Shown here piece by piece: positions 32,550 through 42,911 of a stretch of 64,000 nt of DNA. The position numbers were made by a program, and so were the translations under genes. The notes under the pieces are model-generated. The model was not told where the DNA came from. It saw only the letters and a program-made list of their open reading frames with translations, and did no database searches. This DNA comes from Flammula alnicola (Eukaryota > Basidiomycota > Agaricomycetes > Agaricales > Strophariaceae): contig JADNRV010000221.1 in NCBI GenBank assembly GCA_015499995.1, positions 1-64,000 of the forward strand, written 5' to 3'. How positions within the stretch are numbered: the first letter of the stretch is position 1; every line of letters begins with the position of its first letter.

Positions 32550-33720
32550 TAACTACTATGATGGGCTAAGGTGGAGAGGTGGGATGGGGGAAGGGGGGTG
32601 AATATGCAGATGCAAGGGGCAACACGGCAGCTCTCACTGCACTCATGTGCCTGCGGGGTTATCTGCGGGGTCATGACCGCGGTGTCGTCACTTCCGTAGT
32701 CGTCGGGTCCGTGGTCGGGATGTGGTCGCGTCGGTCGCGTCGTGGTCGCGTCGTGGTTGCGTCGTGGTCGTCGGGATGTGGTCGGGACGTGATCGGGACG
32801 TGGTCGTGTTCGTGGTCGCGTCGTGATCGTCAGGTCCGTGGTGGGTCCGCGGTCGCGTGGTCGTCGGGACGTGGTCGCGTCCGGTCGTCGGGTCCGTGGT
32901 TGGGTAGTGGTCGCGTGGTCGGCTTGGTCGTCGCACTGGGCTCGGTCGTCGCTTCGGTCTCGTGTTGGGTGGGTCGGCGGTCGCCTCGTCGTCGCGCTGT
33001 TGGTCGCCTCGTCGGTTGCCCTCGCCGTCGCGTCTTTGGTCACCTCGTCGTCGTGTCGGTGGTCGCCTCGTCGTCGCGTCGCTGTCACCTCCGTGGTTGC
33101 GTTGGTCGTCGCCTCGTCGTCGCTTTGGTCGTCGCCTCGGTCGTCGCGGAGTGGTTGTGTCGGTGGTCGGGTGGCTTGTCGCCTCGTCGTTGCGTCGGCC
33201 GTTGCGTCGTCGTTGTTGCGACCGCTCACCTGACATCGGAACGACATGGGAGCACCACATGGTGCTCCCGCTGCCGCTGCCGTCGTGTGCCCGTCATGGC
33301 GGTCGCGTGGCGGGTGTGGTTCTGGTGGTCCGTCGCGTGGGACGCTGCTGTCGGCGTCGTTTCGGCGCCCGACGGGCACATCGCATCTGTGGGGGACGGA
33401 GTGGGGGTCAGCCGTGGCTGCGGGGTCGTCGTTTACGACGTACCTTGTGGGCCTCCCACGTCCTGGGTCCCCCCTTCGCATCCAACGCCCCCCGCGGCGC
33501 GTTTTCCCTCACGCGCCGCGTCGTCGCACCGTCCTGCTGCGCCGTCGTCGTCGTTGCGTGGTGCGCCGGTGGCGACCGTCGCTGCCGTTGTCGCCATCGT
33601 GGTCGTGGTCGTGGTGATCGTGGTCGTGGTGGTCGCAGTGGTCGCGGTTGTCGCGGTTGTGCGGTGGTCCGCGCGGAGGGGGATGATGGTGGAGGGAAGA
33701 AGGTGGTGACGTGGCAGCGT
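32550..33720. repeat. CpG-rich triplet core of A2
   Basis: Strongly CGTCGT/GTCGCG-rich. Open frames of 310-376 codons on both strands are composed of R/V/S or T/R/D runs and are composition artefacts. It keeps CpG where the A1 core has lost it, so it is younger or less methylated. Confidence 0.75.
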
Positions 33721-33806
33721 TGCAGCCGCGTCACCATCGTTCGGTAACCGGTTGCCGGATTGCCGACGCCGGTTGGTATATGTATAACCCATTTTGGTAC
33801 ATTATA

Positions 33807-33888
33807 AATGCCTGCTTGGTGCAGGTGGCTAGAGCGCGGCTATAATTGTATTGCTCTATTCACGAGTTCAATTCTCCTACATGGCATT
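33807..33888 (+). ncRNA. tRNA-like module in A2
   Basis: AATGCC at the 5' end pairs perfectly with GGCATT at the 3' end, like an acceptor stem. An A-box-like TGGTGCAGGTGGCTAGAGCG and a B-box GAGTTCAATTCTC (33864-33876), which forms its own T-arm, lie between. AGAGC..GCTCT gives an anticodon-like stem with an oversized loop. Best preserved of the tRNA-like modules in the window. Confidence 0.6.
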
Positions 33889-34167
33889 TTATTTTGTTGG
33901 GCTATTATTATTATAATAGTAAGGGCAAGTCCACAAAAATCCATGGCATTGTCCGCAGATAGTCCATGGAGTCCACACCTAAAATGGACATTGTGTGGAC
34001 TTTTCATGGACTTTTCGTGGACTTTGTGTGGACTAAAATTGCAATTTGGCAGGTGTTTTCACCAAAACCAAATCTAAAAAAAAAATTGTAAAAAGTCCAC
34101 GGATTGTCCATGGAGTCCGTGGAGTCCATGTGGAACAGGTGGGGCAGTGTAAAGACCTCATTTTTTG

Positions 34168-35703
34168 ATGGATTATTGCAGTCTGACCAGGAATCCAGGC
34201 CCTACAGTTTTGTCCCACATGCGCTGGAATCCAAATTTACAGGAAGAAAGAGGTAATTAGGGTATAAAACAGATATATTGAGCTTGAAACCAAATAAGTA
34301 ATACCTGCTCTGCTGTGTGAGACTAATATATTGGGTACATACTGCTGTGTGGATGTGATGTCTAACAAATTTGTGAGGTGGAGAGGATGCACTCAGAGAA
34401 TGATTAACTCACAGTGCAAATTCTATGAATCTCTGAGTCAACCAGGAAGGAGGGAAGTGATGATTGATCTATGCAGAAGTCTAGTTCTCATGTAAGATAG
34501 ATCAGCATTGAGCAATTTAAAAAGCAATTTGACACACCATTGTACTTATTAAAGAGCTTGGAGCTTTCAGAGGTGGTGAAGAAAGGTGACACTAATGAAG
34601 ACAAATATTGGCTCAGAAGGCAACACTGAAGAAAGTATTTTAATGCATACCTTGGAAATCTGTTTACTTTCCATGGAAGCACTCAGCACTCAGGTAAGAA
34701 TAGTAGGCAGGTCAGTGAGGTATCCTTGTTATCTGACTGAGCAAAGCTGGATCACCAACTGCCAATCCTGAATGGAGCTGATGCTGTGAGATTGAGAACT
34801 GTAAAGAAAAAAAAATTACAAACCTAGGATTTCATTTCTTATCTCTCTTCCAAGACAGCGGCTGTCTGTCACCTCCTCAAGTAGTCTGCAGTGATGATGC
34901 AGGTTGCAGATAATCTCCAGAGACTTATCCTGTACAGTAAATATAAGAAGTGCACAAAAAAATAGCTTATACTTACTGATGTACTATGGCCCAGATTCCC
35001 CTTCCCTCTTCATGGCTTGATTATTGTGCTATAGTGGCCTTGAGGTATCTTACAAGGAAGAGAGCAAAAATTTGCATGTTGCCATCAATGAGAACAGTTG
35101 CTGAGAGAGATTTGCAATGTGCAACTGCAGCAATAAACAGTGGTGGTGGTGGTTGAGATGAAAGAAGTATTTTATGAAGCCCCATTGCGACTGTGAAACT
35201 TGCTCCAAATACTGACGATAAATTTGATGGCCCTATATTGAGAGAGAGTCCCAGAATCTCTATTATTATTACAGTGGAGAAATCCCAATGGGTGTAATTT
35301 AAGAATAATGTCAGGAAATTTGAGATTGCCTCAAATTTTACCACAGCTATAATTTGTGGTCTTTTGCTGTGCACAAAAACTTCTTTGAAGTATCTTTGAT
35401 ATATATTACATGGTATTTATAACAAAAAGCAACAGTATATTACTCACTTTGATATTGTATCATTCAATCTTTGAAATTATTTACCCACATATCAAACAGA
35501 AAGGCCAGTGACACATGTATATATAAAAAAGGCCCCTTTTTCTTGAAGAGATATGTAGTGACAGTTACCTAGTCCACACACATGCAGCTCAGAAACAAGA
35601 GCCAAAAATACATGGATTTGCATCCTCAAGCAGGAACAAATGCATTCAGGATAGTCATAAATTAATTCCTTGACCCAGGCTTCACCAGAGAGAGCAGAGG
35701 TGT
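34168..35703. other. no gene seen
   Basis: AT-rich intergenic or decayed sequence. Short frames only, none with recognisable similarity or splice structure. Confidence 0.4.
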
Positions 35704-35711
35704 GATAGGGT

Positions 35712-36260
35712 TAGTGCTTGAAAGTCTGGTCTGATCTGGTCTTTTGACTCTCTGAGCCTTATACTGAGACTGATACCAGTCCATTGTGGTTAAAAACCAT
35801 AAAAGACTGCACAAAACTGATGAAGAGTGGTCTTGGTTGGTCTTTTGCAGTCTTTAACTGGTCTGGACCGAAAATTAAAAAACCAGTTAAGACTGGCATA
35901 GACCAGATTCTTTGCATTAATAAACATTATTATCTGATATATAACCTTTAAAACAAGTATGAGAACATTAAAAATGATTAATAATTGAGTGATATATGAC
36001 AATTCTGTGCATTCTACCATTTTGGCTGATATTTTACAGTTTTGACCATAATTTTGTCAGATTTCAACTGTTATTTATGTTCTTGTAGCAGTTTTGATGG
36101 AGTATATAATGTGTAAAAAGCTCCTAGTTCAGACTGATCTTAACCACAAAGACTGGTTCACCAAGACCAGTCTTTTTGCAGTCTTTTATTCTGAAAAGTC
36201 AAGAAATCAGACTGCTGGTTCAGTTTTTTTGTAGTCTTCAGACCAGACTTCTAAGTACTA
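35712..36260. mobile_element. 549-bp hAT-like MITE with 8-bp TSD
   Basis: Inverted ends TAGTGCTTGAAAGTCTGGTC and, from the right, TAGTACTTAGAAGTCTGGTC. Flanks GATAGGGT (35704-35711) and GATAGAGT (36261-36268) differ by one base. Repeated internal GACTGGT/ACCAGTC motifs. No coding capacity. A partial copy lies at 23389. Confidence 0.82.
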
Positions 36261-36542
36261 GATAGAGTTGTTGCCAGTATGAGTGGCTTGTATACAGAGT
36301 AAATGCTAGCCAGGCCTCTTGAAGCATTGATATGACACCCTTTAAAACAAGCCTTGGAACATTAAATGTCATTGAGAATTGACTGTTCTACACTAATATT
36401 CCACATTTTGTACTCTTTTGAAAACCATTTGACCATTTTATTTTACTCAAAAATGAATCTGCATTGATAAATATTCCCTTAAAGCCAGCCTTTGCAAGGG
36501 ATTTGGAAGCAATGTTCTGCTTGCTCAGAATGTTTAATGGTG
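36261..36542. other. no gene seen
   Basis: AT-rich spacer between the MITE and the Copia element; nothing recognised. Confidence 0.4.
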
Positions 36543-36547
36543 TAACA

Positions 36548-36867
36548 TATAAGATAATCACTCAGTGTTTGGGGGACAAACGACTCATCATTAAGTAGAT
36601 ACCTATAAGATAATCACTATAGTACGTCGTAAGTCTAAGACAATATGAACAGTAAGTAAGAGAGCTCACCTCAGTGTTTGGGGGACAAACGACTGAGGTG
36701 CGCGAACGTTGCTATCAACTTTATATATGAGTATAAAAGAGTCCGAAATATGAAATAATGTAGCGCAGGTGCGCACGAGCGTAAGTAATATGAAATATAG
36801 GGAATATAGGAGGTGGCCGTCGAGCGTTGCACTCGCAGCACGTTTGTCACTGTCCGTAAATCCTACA
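36548..36867 (-). repeat. Copia 3' LTR, 320 bp
   Basis: Begins TGTAGGATTTACGG and ends GATTATCTTATA in element orientation. It contains a repeated GTTTGGGGGACAAACGACT block (twice), so the LTR has an internal partial duplication. Apparently no difference from the 5' LTR. Confidence 0.93.
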
Positions 36868-36874
36868 CTCCCCC

Positions 36875-38632
36875 TCAAACTGATGCGAGTCCCAATTCGG
36901 TGGCAAAATGCTTGACTTTGGGAGACGGAAGGGCTTTCGTGAGTGCATCGGCAACCATATCTTCAGTAGGGCAATAAACGAGACGAATAGAGCCGTTTTC
37001 GACGATCCAGCGGATGAAATGGAAGCGCACGTCGATGTGCTTGGTGCGTGCGTGATACTGATGGTCTTTCGTGAGTGCAATGGCCGATTGGTTGTCCGAA
37101 AATAAGGTGGTGGTGTCGAGGGAGGTAGAAAACACCTCGGAGATGAGGGAACGAAGCCAGAGCGCTTCCTTCGCGGCGTGAGTGGCCGCGACATACTCGG
37201 ATTCCGTCGTAGATAGAGAAATGATTTCCTGGCGCTTAGCACTCCAGGAGACGGCGCCGCCATTCAAAATGAAAGCGTACCCAGAGATGGCGTGGCGATC
37301 CTCAGCCATGCTGCCATCTGCATCCGCATACCCAACCAATTCCTTCCCGGCGCCTCCATACGCCAACCACAGCTCCTGTGTGCCCTTCAGGTACCGAAAA
37401 ATGCGTTTAACAGCGTCCCAGTGTTCGATTCCGGGCTTGGACGTAAAGCGCGAGACGTGCTGGACAGCATAGGCAATGTCTGGGCGCGTACCGAGCGCGG
37501 CGTACATTAATGAACCAACGGCTTCGTGTAAGGAATGTCTCGCATGCGTGCGAATTCCTGCGTTGTCGACGGAGATTGAGCAGAGGAAAGGCGGACATTT
37601 GGGTCCATGGGAATAGAGACAGGCTTGAGGTCTTGGAATCCATAACGTCGGATAATGGATTCAATGTACGAGCGTTGCGAGAGAAGAAGACGGCGCTGCT
37701 CGCGCACTCGACGAATTTCGATCCCGAGGAGCCAGTGGAATTTCTCCGAGGTCAGTGATTTCCACGTGTTCGGAAATTCGGGCCTTGAACTCATCGATGA
37801 GTGGCTGTGCAGTCAACACGATGGTGCAATCATCGACGTGTACCATTACCACTGTCAACTCTTCCCATCCTCGCTGCGTTGTAAAACACAGCCTGATCAA
37901 CCTCGCACTGCAAGAAGCCCAAGATCTCGACGAGATTTCGACTAGGCGCTGGTACCAATGACGCCCGGATTGTTTGAGACCATAGAGAGTTCTGAGGAGG
38001 CGACAGAGAAGTCGTCGATTTGTCGCATACCTGGGGCCTGGCGCATATGGATGACCTCTTTCGGGTGAGTTTTCCATTCAGATATGCGCCCTTGACATCG
38101 ATCTGATGTATTTCCAGGTCGTAGGCTGCTGCAAGTGCGAGGATAGCTCGAATCGACGCCAGACGCGCAACCGGCGCAAACGTGTCGAAATAATCGACGC
38201 CTGGCACCTGCGAAAATCCCTGTGCGACCAACCGAGCCTTGTATCGAACGACGTTGCCAGCTGCGTCTTTCTTCGCACGGAAAACCCACTTCGAGCCAAT
38301 AATGTTGGCACCCTCCGGCAGCTCCACCAAAACCCACGTCTCCGCATCCCTCAACGTCTTCAATTCCTCCTCGATCGCCTTCTCCCATAGTGGCCAATCA
38401 GGCCTCGACTTCGCTTCGGCAAGGGTACGAGGCTCCAGCGCCTCTGCTTCACTGATTTCGGCCGCCATGCATACTCATCAGCAAAATCGGCCGCCATCAT
38501 CCAGTCGCTCCCACCCTCGCCTTCCAGCACACGTTCCTCGACCACAGGTTCAGGTCGAGAGGCTTGTGGTATTTCTGCAGTAGGCAGTTGTACTCCGGGG
38601 GTGATTTGCATGTCTCGGCGGTTACTAACCAC
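36875..38632 (-). pseudogene. Copia reverse transcriptase and RNase H, frameshifted
   Basis: RT blocks are spread over three frames: KSRPDWPLWEKAIEEELKTL, GSKWVFRAKKDAAGN, FAPVARLASIRAILALAA, DVKGAYLNG (38468-37830), YGLKQSGRHWYQRL and VMVHVDDCTIV with the catalytic DD (38077-37661), then HWLLGIEIRRV. The RNase H segment 37507-36875 is open: GYADADGSMAEDRHAISGY, TTESEYVAATHAAKEALWL, DNQSAIALTKD, TKHIDVRFHFIR. At least three +/-1 shifts separate the parts. Otherwise a standard Copia C-terminus. Confidence 0.9.
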
Positions 38633-38643
38633 GGCGCGCCCGC

Positions 38644-39876
38644 CTAGGATGTCTTGCAGCCGCGCGGATGCCTTCCGAGCTGTTTGGGACGTGCGGGAGC
38701 TTCAGGATCTGACGAAGCATCGGAGATTGCAGGATCGGGGATAGGAGGGGGTGCTGCGGCTGCCGCGGGGTTTTCGTGTGCCATCAAAGTTGGTGTGGGA
38801 GCTGCAGCGGAGGTATTAGGATCCTGGGTAAGTTCATCAGCCTTCGTTTCGATAAAATCCCAATCCTCCCCCTCGAGACGAGAGGCTGATGCCCCCGTCT
38901 TGTCATAGTAGACATTCCGCTCCACCGTAACAGTCCTCTTGTCTGGCCAATACACCCGCGCGCCCTTCGACCTCTCGTCGAGTCCCATCCACCGTCCTTC
39001 CTTCACCCGCCCGCCCAGCTTATTACCACCCTCAACTCGTACCCACACCTTCTCGCCCCACTCGCGGACATCACGAAGGTCAGGCTTCTTGCCAAAAGCC
39101 GCCTCGTAAGGTGTCATCCCATCGACGGCCTTCGTCGATGTGCGGTTTAACAACCACACAACATGGCGGGCAGCCTCTGCCCACAGCGATCTCGGCAATC
39201 CGCTTGCGTGCAAGAGAGCGCGAATCCTTTCGACGATGACACGGTTACGGCGCTCTGCGACACCGTTTTGCTGCGGGGTATCGTGCACTGTGCGTTTCTG
39301 CGTGGTGCCGCGGGAGTTCAAATGCATTATGAACTCGCGCCCTTCATATTCACCGCCTCGATCTGAGTGGAGGCACTTGATCTTGGCATCGAGCTGGGTG
39401 TCGCACCAAGCTTCGTAGTCTTTATATGACTCAAAAGCTCCAGACTTCTTGGCGAGGAAGTAGATGTTGGTAAGCCGAGTCTTGTCATCGATGTAAGTCA
39501 CATAATAACGCTTTCCGCCTTTCGATTCGACAGGTGCAGGTCCCCAGAGATCGGAATGGATCTCTCCACCAAATTCCATGGCTCGCTCGCCCTCGCGCTG
39601 TTTCGGTACAGCCTTCCTTGTCGCCTTCGCATAAACGCAAGATTCACAGAAGAATGGATCCCCAGAGGAAGTCTCCTCGAGACGCACACCACTAACCAAT
39701 TGGTTGGTAACCAGCCGCCTCGCAACCTCAGGTGAGATATGTCCCATACGACGATGCAGTTGATCGATACTGATTTTCTCCTGCACAGCGTTGGCCGAAT
39801 CGGGCTCGTGTTCGACACGATAGAGCCCCTTGCTGTTCTTCGGAACCTGGCCAACACATCGCCCTCGGACGCGCAA
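38644..39876 (-). CDS. Copia integrase, open segment
   Basis: 410-codon open stretch of the polyprotein. It has the HHCC zinc domain (HRRMGHISPEVARRLV ... CESCVYAKATRK) and the D,D35E core (DLWGPAPVESKGGKRYY, HSDRGGEYEGREF, TPQQNGVAERRNR), followed by a GKKPDLRDVREWG region. It would integrate cDNA with a 5-bp stagger, agreeing with the TAACA duplication. Frame shifts at both ends detach it from gag-PR and RT. Confidence 0.88.
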   Translation of the reverse strand: MRVRGRCVGQVPKNSKGLYRVEHEPDSANAVQEKISIDQLHRRMGHISPEVARRLVTNQLVSGVRLEETSSGDPFFCESCVYAKATRKAVPKQREGERAMEFGGEIHSDLWGPAPVESKGGKRYYVTYIDDKTRLTNIYFLAKKSGAFESYKDYEAWCDTQLDAKIKCLHSDRGGEYEGREFIMHLNSRGTTQKRTVHDTPQQNGVAERRNRVIVERIRALLHASGLPRSLWAEAARHVVWLLNRTSTKAVDGMTPYEAAFGKKPDLRDVREWGEKVWVRVEGGNKLGGRVKEGRWMGLDERSKGARVYWPDKRTVTVERNVYYDKTGASASRLEGEDWDFIETKADELTQDPNTSAAAPTPTLMAHENPAAAAAPPPIPDPAISDASSDPEAPARPKQLGRHPRGCKTS

Positions 39877-40185
39877 TATGCACTTCCACCACCGAACGTG
39901 GCTGTAAAGCCTTGGTCGTCAAGGCGCCCAATCGACACGAGGGTATAGCCAACCTCGGGCGAGTACAGACCTCAGTCAGACAAAGCTGGCTGCCTCAACA
40001 CCATTCGGTACGTCGATAACGAGCTCGCCAACGCCACAGCACTAAATTCCCTGGTTCGCACCCGAGGGCTTGGAGGGATTCTTGAGTTTCGAAGTCTCTC
40101 GATAGGGGGAAATATGGCGGGTGGTTCCGGAATCAAAGATTCCACCGAGGTGCGTCGTCAGCTACCTGTCCGTGCAGAGATGCAC

Positions 40186-41314
40186 TCAGCACATCCGAAA
40201 CAGGTTCCAGCTCGACCATAGGCTCGCCATCTTCATCGGCATCCCACGCGTTGTCAGCGTAATCCCCCACATCACTCGCAACCTCCGAGAACCAGCCGTC
40301 CTCGTCTCATCTACCTCGTCGTCAGCAACATCAGCATCCGAGGTAGCCGAAGTCGAGATACATCCGTCGTCGGACTCGTCTTCGTTCACAGCTGACAGCA
40401 AACACTCCATCGCTGTCGGAGTCGGATTGGACAGCATTGGCAGATCCTGAGGCCTTGGACTCGAGTCCTTGGCATCCTTGCCTTTGCCATCCTTCCTCGC
40501 TGAGTCGTCTTTGGCGGTTTGTGCACTTGTCCTTAAAGTGACCCTTCTCACCGCAATTCCAGCAGGTGATCTCGACTTCCAGTCCCGCTTTGCCACTCGC
40601 TTCCTTGGACGACGAAGCAACGACATGGCTTCGTCGCTCGTCCTTCGATTTGCCGCCAGAACGCCGGGTGCGTGTGTCTTCTGGCGCTCGAACTCCTCGG
40701 AAATAGCGAAATCAAGATTCGGCAAGATCGTTTGTCAGGGGCAAACATCCGTGCTGCGGCAGCTGGCTGATGCGAAGTTGGCGAGAGCCGTGGGCAGGAG
40801 GAAAGAATGGTAGAATGGTAATCTTTCCGTCGATGTCAACACCGACAGATGCTAACTCTTCTCGCTTGACACGTAGGCTATCCAGAACTCCCGAACGTTG
40901 GCCTTGTCCGGGCACTTCGACTCCAAGAACCGTGCGCGCAAGTCGGTCTGCGCATAGGCCCCTTCTCGGTGTACTCGGTGACGATAGCTTTCCAGCGCTC
41001 GGGACGTCGTCTTCGTGTGAACACGCATCAAGTTGAGTCCGGGATCTTCTGGTAAGGAGAGACTTCGCTGAAGCTCATCCTTATCCCACAGCTTCGTCGC
41101 GGCAAATTCATCCGCGGTCGGTTTCCTTGACAGCAATAGCCGGACAGGTCTTGGTACCATCGAAATGGCCCCAAAAGCCTTTCGCTTCGACGGCATCCTG
41201 AAAGCGAACCTTGAAGACAGCCCAGTTCAAGCCGCTTGCATCAAGCTTGGGAATGGAAGAGGGAAGGGTGTCGGAAAGAGACGTAGGAGTGGAAGACATG
41301 GTAGGGTTTAGCAC
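40186..41314 (-). pseudogene. Copia gag, frameshifted
   Basis: Starts at an ATG near 41299-41314 (MSSTPTSLSDTLPSSIPKLD, LNWAVFKVRFQDAVEAKGFW), then shifts frame near 41.12 kb to KPTADEFAATKLWDKDELQ and continues to 40852. A further frame holds the knuckle CWNCGEKGHFKDKC at about 40573-40530. UBN2-type Copia gag by these blocks. Protease remnants lie around 39.95-40.15 kb but no clean Asp motif can be read. Confidence 0.8.
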
Positions 41315-41356
41315 GAGGTAATCGACAGTAAACGAGTTTCTTTATGCACAGGGGTC

Positions 41357-41369
41357 GGGGCCCATAACC
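41357..41369 (-). promoter_or_regulatory. Copia primer-binding site for half-tRNA-iMet
   Basis: Immediately inside the 5' LTR the element reads GGTTATGGGCCCC. Its complement GGGGCCCATAACC carries the CAT anticodon region of eukaryotic initiator tRNA-Met. This is the internal, half-tRNA priming known for Drosophila copia, not 3'-CCA priming. Confidence 0.8.
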
Positions 41370-41689
41370 TATAAGATAATCACTCAGTGTTTGGGGGACA
41401 AACGACTCATCATTAAGTAGATACCTATAAGATAATCACTATAGTACGTCGTAAGTCTAAGACAATATGAACAGTAAGTAAGAGAGCTCACCTCAGTGTT
41501 TGGGGGACAAACGACTGAGGTGCGCGAACGTTGCTATCAACTTTATATATGAGTATAAAAGAGTCCGAAATATGAAATAATGTAGCGCAGGTGCGCACGA
41601 GCGTAAGTAATATGAAATATAGGGAATATAGGAGGTGGCCGTCGAGCGTTGCACTCGCAGCACGTTTGTCACTGTCCGTAAATCCTACA
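41370..41689 (-). repeat. Copia 5' LTR, 320 bp
   Basis: Apparently identical to the 3' LTR, base for base, in my reading. A TATATATGAG stretch (41545-41553) may serve as promoter on the minus strand. Confidence 0.93.
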
Positions 41690-41694
41690 TAACA

Positions 41695-42044
41695 ATTACT
41701 TAGAGGCTCTATTGAGGCTCAAAAAGTGGGGGTATCTAGAACATCAATGTTTTGTCTATTTTGCTTCCAGCAATAGAACTATGTGTTTCTTGCTTTGTAA
41801 GATGGCCTGTACAACTTTTATCTGCCAGAGACAAGGCTGAATTCTGAGTTTCTGGATCATTTCTTCATGTATTTTTGACAGTGAAGGTACTGTATACACA
41901 AGGGAGTAGTCTGTATGTGGTACTGAGGACATATTATGCAGAATCTTGTCCTACACTTGGTTTATGATGTGTTAATATTTCTATCTTATAGCAGAATGCA
42001 CCCTTGACATGTTTTGATTGGATATCATATTCAATGTCCCTTGC
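41695..42044. other. no gene seen
   Basis: Spacer of about 350 bp between the Copia insertion and element A3. No coding signal. Confidence 0.4.
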
Positions 42045-42343
42045 CATGAGTACAGTACTTTACCCTCCTCCACCTATTCCTGGTGGACTCCACGGACTCT
42101 GCATAAAATTGGCGGAGTCCAGATGGACTCCTGATGGACTCCACATGGAGTCTGGTGGAGTCCACTATGAAGAAGTGGACTCCATATGGACTCCACCTGG
42201 ACTCCACATAGAGTTTGGTGGAGTCCACATGGACTCCATATAAACTCCGGATGGACTTCATATGGAGTCCACAAATGACACAACTTCAACTGGTGGACTT
42301 AGACAAAACTCAGAAAAAAATATCACCAAAAAGTTTGCATTAA

Positions 42344-42414
42344 GCAGTAATTGAACCCAGAGCTACCAGAAAGCTATTAGAACAAACCATTTAACCACTA
42401 CACCAGAGAATCTT
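42344..42414 (-). ncRNA. tRNA-like module in A3
   Basis: On the minus strand: A-box-like TGTAGTGGTTAAATGG and B-box-like GGGTTCAATTAC. Close match to the module of element Q (22377-22446). Here it sits near the left end, whereas in A2 it lies near the right end. Confidence 0.5.
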
Positions 42415-42911
42415 GTCTAACCAACCAAAAAAAGCGCCCTATATACCTCCCTTTCTCTAATATATCTATCTATTTTGTGACTAATGTCACAAGATTCAGG
42501 GTCAAGTGGGGTACCATCAGATTCAGAAATTTAAGGAGATTCTCACCAGATTATGTCAGCATGATATATTGCTTTATTTGGCTGGTCCCAGGACCGTGGG
42601 AACTTTTTGCCAAAAAAGGTAGTTATAGAGCCTGCTTTCAAAACCCTAAATATGCAAAAATCCTATTAATAGATGCTTCGGTTGGTGAGAAAAACACAAA
42701 ATACTCGACCGAACGCGGGTTTTCCCACCAAAGTACTGGGTTCTCAAAGAAGAAAAAACCCAAAAAAGGAAGGGAAAGAAGAGATTTGTAAGCAATATAG
42801 CCCTAACCTCCGAGCAAGACTCCTCGCATATCTGTCTGATTCTTACTGTGTCAACTGCGTCGCTTATCGCGCCAGTGCAGCCAAAAAATGTAATTTAATT
42901 AAATAGTACAG

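Larger units (their letters stand above)
32154..34159 (+). mobile_element. element A2: 2006-bp non-autonomous DNA transposon with 8-bp TSD
   Basis: Flanked by ATTTTTTG at 32146-32153 and 34160-34167. Inverted ends of about 50 bp: left CTGTACTTTACAGTGCCCCA, right (reverse complement) GAGGTCTTTACACTGCCCCA, both continuing with TGGACTCCACGGACTCCATGG-type sequence. Dense GTCCATGGACTTT subterminal repeats at 32170-32490 and 33930-34130, a GC-rich core and a tRNA-like module. No transposase. It abuts the Harbinger relic. Confidence 0.92.
36548..41689 (-). mobile_element. Copia-type LTR retrotransposon, complete ends
   Basis: Two 320-bp LTRs (41689-41370 and 36867-36548) read as identical. The 5-bp target duplication TAACA lies at 36543-36547 and 41690-41694. 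Order gag, protease, integrase, RT, RNase H defines Ty1/Copia. A primer site for half-tRNA-iMet follows the 5' LTR, and a purine tract (GAGGGGGAG, 36876-36868) precedes the 3' LTR. LTR ends are TG...TA rather than TG...CA. The internal frame is broken at several points by single-base shifts. Confidence 0.95.

Noticed and set aside
32549..33709. Long ORFs of 310-376 codons on both strands in the A2 core
   Set aside because: They consist of R/S/V or T/R/D-rich runs dictated by CGT triplet composition, overlap on both strands, and lose length in the A1 homologue. No domain or start context supports them.
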